From contig NW_022985162.1 in the NCBI RefSeq assembly GCF_010093535.1, positions 1,296,966-1,311,494 of the forward strand: a DNA stretch of 14,529 nt. The letters run 5' to 3'. This stretch comes from Lindgomyces ingoldianus (Eukaryota > Ascomycota > Dothideomycetes > Pleosporales > Lindgomycetaceae). A model generated the notes under the pieces. That model searched no databases and was not told the origin of the DNA. It was given only the letters and a program-made list of their open reading frames with translations. Positions 9,604-14,529 of this stretch are shown here, piece after piece. The translations under genes were made by a program, and so were the position numbers. Each line of letters begins with the position of its first letter. Within the stretch, counting starts at the first letter, position 1.

Positions 9604-9689
9604 TAGTGTAGGAAGGGTGGTTTAGTGGGGTCTTGGCAAAAGTGAGCGACTCGGGTGTGTGAGCAACTCGCCCATGAAGTACGTTATAT

Positions 9690-10089
9690 TTTATACTATA
9701 TTTAGTAAGTAGATATTTTTATAATTGCTATTTCTATTCTTATAGTAAAAAGTGTCCGTACGCAGCAGCAGCGTCACAATCTGGATACAAGCGATCGCGC
9801 ACAAGCAGGACCACGTATCTATGTCACATGATGCTCGTGCGCGAACCTCTGTGCGTAAACATCTAGATATCCCCCTTTTCCTCTATACAAAAGAAAGACA
9901 AGAGTAATAGAACTAGAAACATGTTGCCTTTACCTTACCTACCTTGTACGCTGTGCACACTATACACTACTTTTACTCTTACTACTTAAGTACTTATACT
10001 ATAAGTAGCTAGCTATTAGAGCCTATTTAACACTAATTAGTAGTTAATTTAATTAACTATAAATTAGTAAGAGTAATAATAGAGTACTT
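9690..10089. other. Stretch without a gene, holding a RIP-poor GC-richer island (about 9752-9975)
   Basis: 9690-9750 is A/T-rich and resembles the hAT-like material at 8340-8380. From about 9752 the sequence changes abruptly to balanced composition with intact CpA, TpG and CpG (GTACGCAGCAGCAGCGTCAC, GCGATCGCGC), and returns to AT-rich sequence near 9975. It contains TG at 9753 and a pyrimidine-rich tract followed by CTATACAAAAGAAAGAC at 9883-9900, features compatible with an LTR of the Copia relic downstream. No second copy is in the window to prove this. No coding frame is recognised. Confidence 0.5.
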
Positions 10090-11100
10090 ATACTTTATAA
10101 GGTACTTTGTTTTGTTACATATCCCTTAGGAAGAGTAACAACAAAGCACTTACGCTTTATAAGGTACTTTATTTAGTTACCTATCCCTTAGAATAGCAGA
10201 TTAATCCTTTGCATTATACAGTAAGCCCTGCTACTGTATAAAGTAAAGAGGAGATAGTGTAAGATGCACACTAAAGCTATTAAAGCTGCACAACCTAGCA
10301 GCTAGATAATAGCATATTAATTCTTTACATTATACAGCAAGCTCTGCTACTGTACAAAGTAAGGAGGAAATAGTGTAAGGCGCACACTAAAGCTATTAAA
10401 GCTGCACAACCTAGCAGCTAGATAACAGCAGTACCTGCGTAATCTACTGCATAAGCAATTAACCTTACGCTTTATAAGGCACTTTGTTTTGTTACTTATC
10501 TCTTAGGAAGAGTAACAACAAAGCACTTACGCTTTATAAAGTACTTTGTTTAGTTACTTATCCCTTAGGATAGCAGATTAATCCTTTGCATTATACAGCA
10601 AGCTCTGCTACTGTACAAAGTAAGAAGGAGATAGTGTAAAACACACACTAAAGCTACTAAAGCTGTACAACCTAGCAGCTAGACAATAGCACATTAATCC
10701 TTTACATTATACAGCAAGCTCTGCTACTGTACAAAGTAAGAAGGAGATAGTGCAAGGCGCACACTAAAGCTATTAAAGCTGCATAACTTAGCAGCTAGAC
10801 AACAGCAGTACCCGCGCAATCTACTGCACAAGCAATTAACCTTACACTTTATAAGGCACTTTGTTTTGTTACCTATCTCTTAGGAAGAGTAATAATAAAG
10901 CACTTACACTTTATAAAGTACTTTATTTAGTTACTTATCTCTTAGAATAGCAGATTAATCCTTTACATTATACAGTAAGCTCTGCTACTGTACAAAGTAA
11001 AAAGAAGATAGTGTAAGGCGCACACTAAAGCTATTAAAGCTGCACAACCTAGCAGCTAGACAACAGCAGTACCTGCGTAATTTACTAGAAAAGTAATTAA
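10090..11100. repeat. Nested tandem array: 377-bp unit, 2.7 copies
   Basis: The motif CTTTATAAGG at 10093, 10470 and 10847 marks a 377-bp period. Each unit contains a 62-bp step (for example 10093 and 10155), in which CTTTATAA..ACTTTGTTT-GTTAC..CTTAG recurs, and a 116-bp block present twice in units 1 and 2 (starting 10201 and 10317 in unit 1) but once in unit 3, which ends near 11100. Copies differ mainly by C/T and G/A. At 10511-10558 AGTAAC plus AACAAAGCACTT can pair with AAGTACTTTGTT plus GTTACT, a near-perfect 18-bp stem repeated in each unit. No coding frame is recognised. The array sits immediately 5' of the Copia relic and may be part of its leader. Confidence 0.92.
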
Positions 11101-12951
11101 CTATACTATTATAATAAAATTCTACTAGCAACTAACAACTCTGTGTAATAATAGAAAGAATAAGAAATAATTTCTATTATATAAATAACTTATAAAGGAT
11201 ATAGAAATATTAGAGGTAATAGTATAAAATAAGACTAGCCTAGAGTACTAAAATAATAAAATTAACATGTTAGAGGCTCTAATAAGCCTGTAGACTTAAT
11301 TATATATAAGTTATATAATTACTAATCTACGCATAATAACTTAAAAGGGTGCTACTTTTTTAAGTTTATACATAAAGAATTTTAAAAAATAGACACTATA
11401 AGACTTCTTAGCACTTAGCTGCGCGTTTAAAAAGGAGCTTATATAAGTGCTAGAGGACAAGGGAATTACACTACAGCTAAGCACTAAAGGTACCTAAGCC
11501 TAGAAGCTGTACAATATAGCATAAGGGAAGGCAATTGCACTAGAAAGGCTTTGTACGCAACCCCTATTACTGTATAAGGCTCTGCACAGAAGCAGACTAA
11601 ACACAATGCTGCTATTAACACTAAATGTACTAGCATCACCTGCTCCTACACCTCAGCCAGCACTACACTGATCACCGTACGAACAATACATGCCACCCTA
11701 CCCAACGCCTGCTCCACACCCTCAATCGTACACACCACTGATACCACCTGCACAATCCATACCACATCACAACCTGTACAAACTTCCACCCTAGAGGGAA
11801 ACTGCTAAAGAAAAACTCCTAGCAAACAAGATTATATAATTTTAAAAGGCATAAAAGAAAGACAATAACTACACAGGTTAACTATACAACATCTTTATAA
11901 ATAAAATAAAGATCTTTATTAATCTATGTTAACAGCTAGATATCTAGGAAACTTAGTACACAGACATATTTCTAGATATCCTAGAAGGTTAGGCGAATAT
12001 GCACTATATGCATAATATAGGCCTTAGACATAACTAGAAGCATTTATATAACACTTTAAGCATTATAATAAAGAATTTTACATAAAGAGAAGAGAAAAAA
12101 CTGTAAAAAGCAAAGTTTTACATAAAAGGTAAAACTATTCTAGTAGAAAAGTAGCCTATTAAGTTTAACAGTAAAAGGATTAAACTTATGTATAGCATAG
12201 TAGTTCTTACTTAAAAGAGATAAGTAAGCTACCTTTATATAATTAACCTAAAGGATAAAGATGCTGCACAACAATATATTAAGTAATGTGTAAGAGAGGT
12301 ATACATTGCATCTGTGTGTTAACTAGAGGCAGCATTTAACCTTTTTATTACTGCATAAACTACAGACCTCTTGCATAATAATATTAACATACTTAACGCA
12401 CAAATCTAATAGTAAATAGATAATAGTAAGCGCAGTCTTACCTTCCTACTATTACAGCTTAATAGTGTAAAGCTGTTTATCTTTATAAATAGATTATTTA
12501 CTAATAATAAGAACCTTAGCTTATAGCTAAGATTCTTAATTATATTAAGTAATAAAGACTATATAAAGTAAAGTAACTACTTTAAAATACTAGGCAACAT
12601 TATATACTAGAATTCTACTAAGTGTAAAAGAGTCACTAGAAGTGTTCTTACTAGCAAACTATATAAAATAGTTAAAAGGTTTAATAATGTAATTACTTTT
12701 AGTATAACTTTATAGTAAATTTTATAAACACTTAAACTGCTACTAATTTTAGTAGTAATCTACATAGATTTAAAGTCTTTATATAATTACCTAGTTAAGC
12801 TAGGCACTACTAGTAAAAAGTAACTTATAATTAACATTATGTTACTCTATAAATTATATAAAAAAAAAGGGAAATTACTAAGATAAAGTAAATTAATAGT
12901 AAAAACAACTTAGTAAATATATATATATAAAAAACACTAACATAGTCTATA
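11101..12951 (+). mobile_element. Ty1/Copia retrotransposon relic, internally deleted
   Basis: The body of a fungal Copia element containing gag and the end of pol, lacking protease, integrase and the RT fingers and palm. 11101-11266 is AT-rich with nothing recognised. The 3' end is cut by the pogo-like element entering at about 12952, so the 3' LTR is not visible. The tandem array and the GC-richer island upstream may be its leader and LTR, which is inference from position only. Confidence 0.75.
11267..12920 (+). pseudogene. Copia gag fused in frame to RT thumb and RNase H
   Basis: One frame runs from ATG 11267 for about 530 codons without a frameshift; stops are TAA or TAG. Order: gag N-terminus (VLEDKGITLQL at 11447), a Pro-rich linker (11635-11810), gag core (NNYTG*LYNIFINKIKIFINLC, then FLDILEG*A), then directly the end of RT (near 12160-12330: DAAQQYIK*CVREVYIASVC*LEAAFNL, a hallmark of fungal Copia RT) and RNase H. 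In RNase H, FIFINRLFTNN at 12479-12508 stands for FVDGSFANN, so the first catalytic Asp is Asn (12488-12490). SKLY at 12653-12664 stands for SELY (Glu to Lys, 12656-12658), while the Asp of YIDLKSLYNYL (12767-12769) survives. A slip in the A run near 12860 shifts the frame before the final NNLVN (family NPAD). Protease, integrase and RT palm are deleted at about 12090-12150. Confidence 0.87.
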
Positions 12952-12957
12952 AGCAAA

Positions 12958-12990
12958 TGTTCAACACAAGCGAGTGTTCCGCCCTACTAC
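12958..12990. repeat. Pogo-like element terminus with 17-bp-spaced TGTTC pair
   Basis: TGTTC at 12958 and 12975 start 17 bp apart inside a short unmutated segment; AACAC and GTGTT here also form a 5-bp inverted pair around AAGCGA. It is taken as the terminal inverted repeat of the minus-strand pogo element from its position at the junction with the Copia frame. Confidence 0.6.
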
Positions 12991-13060
12991 TAAATTTAAC
13001 TTTAAAGACTATTAATTTAACAACGCAAAAATATACTATATAAAATAAACTACTATAGAA

Positions 13061-14529
13061 TTATTTAATATCCTTGCATGTATAAGAGTTATGCCTAGGC
13101 TTATTGCAGCGCTTGCAGCGCTGTACGCGCGCTGCGCTGCTTTTAGCAGTTAACTCCTCCTAAGGCATTTTGCTACCTCCTGCTATACTAGCAAGCTTCT
13201 AAGTACTTAACTTAAAGCCCTAATAACTTGTTAGAGTTTCTTCTTTCTAAATTTACTTTTTTTTATGCTGCTTGCGCTTTATAGCTGCCTTACAGGCCCT
13301 CTCTAGGGCAGCTGCTTAATTGCGCTGTAGAATAGCAACATAAGCTATCTTAGTAGCGCCCTTACTTAGCTGCTTTGCTAGATTAAGTATAGTAAAAGAA
13401 GATAAATTCTAATGCCTTTAAATTTAATTATATAGTAGAGTTAACTAAGCCTTAACTTTATAAAGATTACTAGGTGTTTAAGCCTCTTAGGCAGTATTTA
13501 GTAGTGGAGTAGCTGGCTAATTAGGTAGCTGTATATTAAGCTTTAAGAGCACTAGCTCTAGGTTAAATAGGACTAGTCCTGTAGCTCTAAAGCCTGCGCG
13601 GATATTATCTGTTGTAATTAAGCAACTAAATGCTGCTTTAAAGGCTAGTAAGAAGGTTAGCTTGTTAATATAGTTAATTTAGTAGCAGATTAACTAGCTA
13701 ATCTTAGTACTGTACGCGCGCTTTAACAGCAAAAAGCAGCCAACGTTAAGCGGCTGTAGAATATGTGACGCGTGTGCTAGCATATAGAGCGCTATAATAC
13801 GCCTCTGCTTGCAGAGCTCTAGGAATTTAATAGAGTAATAGCTCTTATAGCTATTAAAAATAAGCAGCTGCTATAAGCCTACTAAGCAATCTTTTATATG
13901 TAGATTAAAGTGCTCTAGCTATGCAATTTTATGTTTATTAGTTATCTAGCTGTTGTTGCTAACACTAATAGCCTAGTTTTTTAGTATATCCTTATCCTTA
14001 TACTAGGCAGATAGGTAATGCTTGCCTTTAAAGATTGCGTACAAAGGTATTGCCTACCTATCTGCGTTAATGCCTGCAATAACTGTCACTTATTTACAGT
14101 TGCCTAGCTGTATAGCCTTTGGCTAATTACGTCTATCTATGCCTGTAACAACTATTTAGCTTAATATAACCCCTATCTAAAAGCCTGTCTTGTTAAAATT
14201 ATATATGTTCTAATTTATAATGCTGTACTTTAATTATGTAGCCTCTACAAGCTTAAACTACTTACTTATAATTGCTAGATCTTTGCATTTTGCTTGTTAG
14301 TAATTGTACAGTTAGCTAAGGTAGGTTTTAACTGCTAGCGTACGCGCGACAAAGTTAGATGGCTAGTTAATACCTGCTAGTGGAGCGCCGCGCTTAGTAA
14401 GAAGCTTGTTGGCCATCTCTTGTACAGCACCTAGAGTAGGCGCAAATCCTTAGGAATCTAGATTAAGTATATGCTTAATAATTACCTCCTCTTCTAGCTT
14501 TGTAAGCTTCTTGTTGTTAGCTGTACAGT
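13061..14529 (-). pseudogene. Pogo/Fot1-like transposase, RIP-mutated, 5' end outside window
   Basis: A nearly complete DDE transposase in one minus-strand frame from beyond 14529 to TAA at 13061-13063: about 489 codons, no frameshift, about thirty internal stops, all TAA or TAG. Legible parts are KLTKLEEEVIIKHIL and VQEMANKLL (end of the DNA-binding region), the first catalytic site YNFNKTGF (Asp to Asn, 14192-14194), VIAGINADR, LLIFNSYKSYYS (second Asp to Asn, 13853-13855), SHILQPLNVGCF (third Asp to Asn, 13745-13747), LAFKAAFS and GFRATGLVLFNLE. It ends in an intact CCHC finger, CKRCNKPRHNSYTC (about 13077-13118). 35 residues separate the last two catalytic positions. The missing N-terminus would hold most of the first helix-turn-helix. 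Confidence 0.93.

Larger units (their letters stand above)
8585..9684. mobile_element. Fold-back element made of two inverted pogo 5' ends
   Basis: A 1100-bp element flanked by TA (8583-8584, 9685-9686). Both ends begin ACGTACTTCATGGGCGAGTTGC in opposite directions, and the homology runs inwards for about 470 bp on each side (8585-~9060 and ~9210-9684). The arms include the terminus, leader and the first ~130 transposase codons of the 6967 family. The central ~150 bp (9062-9208) continues the right arm's transposase only. Arm differences are mainly transitions. The structure could form a long hairpin as RNA or single-stranded DNA, and ends plus TA flanks suggest it moved as a unit. Confidence 0.9.
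12952..14529 (-). mobile_element. Fourth pogo-like element, minus strand, runs out of window
   Basis: A Tc1/mariner-superfamily element inserted in the tail of the Copia relic. Its terminus lies at about 12950-12990, next to TATA (two possible TA targets, 12948-12951), and contains TGTTCAACACAAGCGAG then TGTTCCGCCC, GC-rich and little mutated. The transposase 3' end follows. The 5' end and other TIR are beyond 14529. It belongs to a different family from the other three by sequence. Confidence 0.85.

Noticed and set aside
10090..11100. CRISPR-like or tRNA-like array
   Set aside because: Units are hundreds of bp long with nested homology and no unique spacers, and the small stems do not form a tRNA cloverleaf.
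12917..12931. AT microsatellite as a functional element
   Set aside because: A short AT run is expected in RIP-mutated DNA and has no supporting context.
13095..13140. GC-rich palindromic run as a terminator or regulatory site
   Set aside because: It falls inside the transposase frame and encodes the finger region (CKRC and the preceding Arg/Ala-rich stretch).
14008..14065. 11-bp perfect inverted repeat GCAGATAGGTA / TACCTATCTGC as an operator
   Set aside because: Both halves are within the transposase coding frame; one short pair in 1.5 kb is compatible with chance.
1..14529. Host protein-coding genes among the short open frames
   Set aside because: Open frames are short, AT-driven and mostly antisense or out-of-frame to transposon relics; none shows a recognisable host domain or plausible intron-exon structure.
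1..14529. Telomere or rDNA sequence
   Set aside because: No TTAGGG-type arrays and no conserved rRNA segments were seen.

Overview
The window looks like nuclear DNA of a filamentous ascomycete (Pezizomycotina), from an AT-rich, gene-poor, transposon-filled compartment. No host gene, tRNA, rRNA or bacterial-type feature was found. Almost everything recognisable is a transposable-element relic carrying the marks of repeat-induced point mutation (RIP): very many TpA, few CpA/TpG, and protein frames that stay open over hundreds of codons apart from TAA and TAG stops. Conserved residues are replaced only as C-to-T or G-to-A changes predict (Asp to Asn, Gly to Arg/Ser, His to Tyr, Glu to Lys, Cys to Tyr). 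The species cannot be named from the sequence; a Dothideomycete-like genome is only a guess.

Layout. 1-2265: a very AT-rich Ty3/Gypsy retrotransposon relic on the minus strand (RT and RNase H legible, gag uncertain), with a 40-bp tandem repeat at the window edge. 2266-4183: two 586/587-bp LTRs in inverted orientation around a 745-bp spacer. 4184-5800: a Gypsy gag on the plus strand following the right LTR, so the two Gypsy units are head to head. 5803-6917: a pogo/Fot1-type (Tc1/mariner superfamily) element with both terminal inverted repeats and an internal deletion. 6967-8212: a second pogo-like copy with an unbroken but stop-riddled frame and all three catalytic Asp codons changed to Asn; its right part is missing. 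8213-8582: a probable hAT-type terminus with many palindromic AGTAATTACT motifs. 8585-9684: a fold-back element made of two inverted copies of the 5' part of the same pogo family as 6967.

9690-10090 includes a little-mutated, GC-richer island. 10090-11100 is a tandem array of a 377-bp unit with nested 62- and 116-bp sub-repeats. 11267-12950 is a Ty1/Copia relic in which gag runs in frame into the end of RT and RNase H, with protease, integrase and most of RT missing. 12952-14529 is a fourth pogo-like transposase on the minus strand, inserted into the Copia tail and running out of the window.

The elements do not cooperate as a pathway; they are nested insertions later silenced by mutation. 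The points most worth a second look are the long hairpin element, a recurring 17-bp spacing in the termini of three pogo-like families, the nested tandem array next to the Copia relic, the in-frame gag-RNase H fusion, and the patches that escaped RIP.
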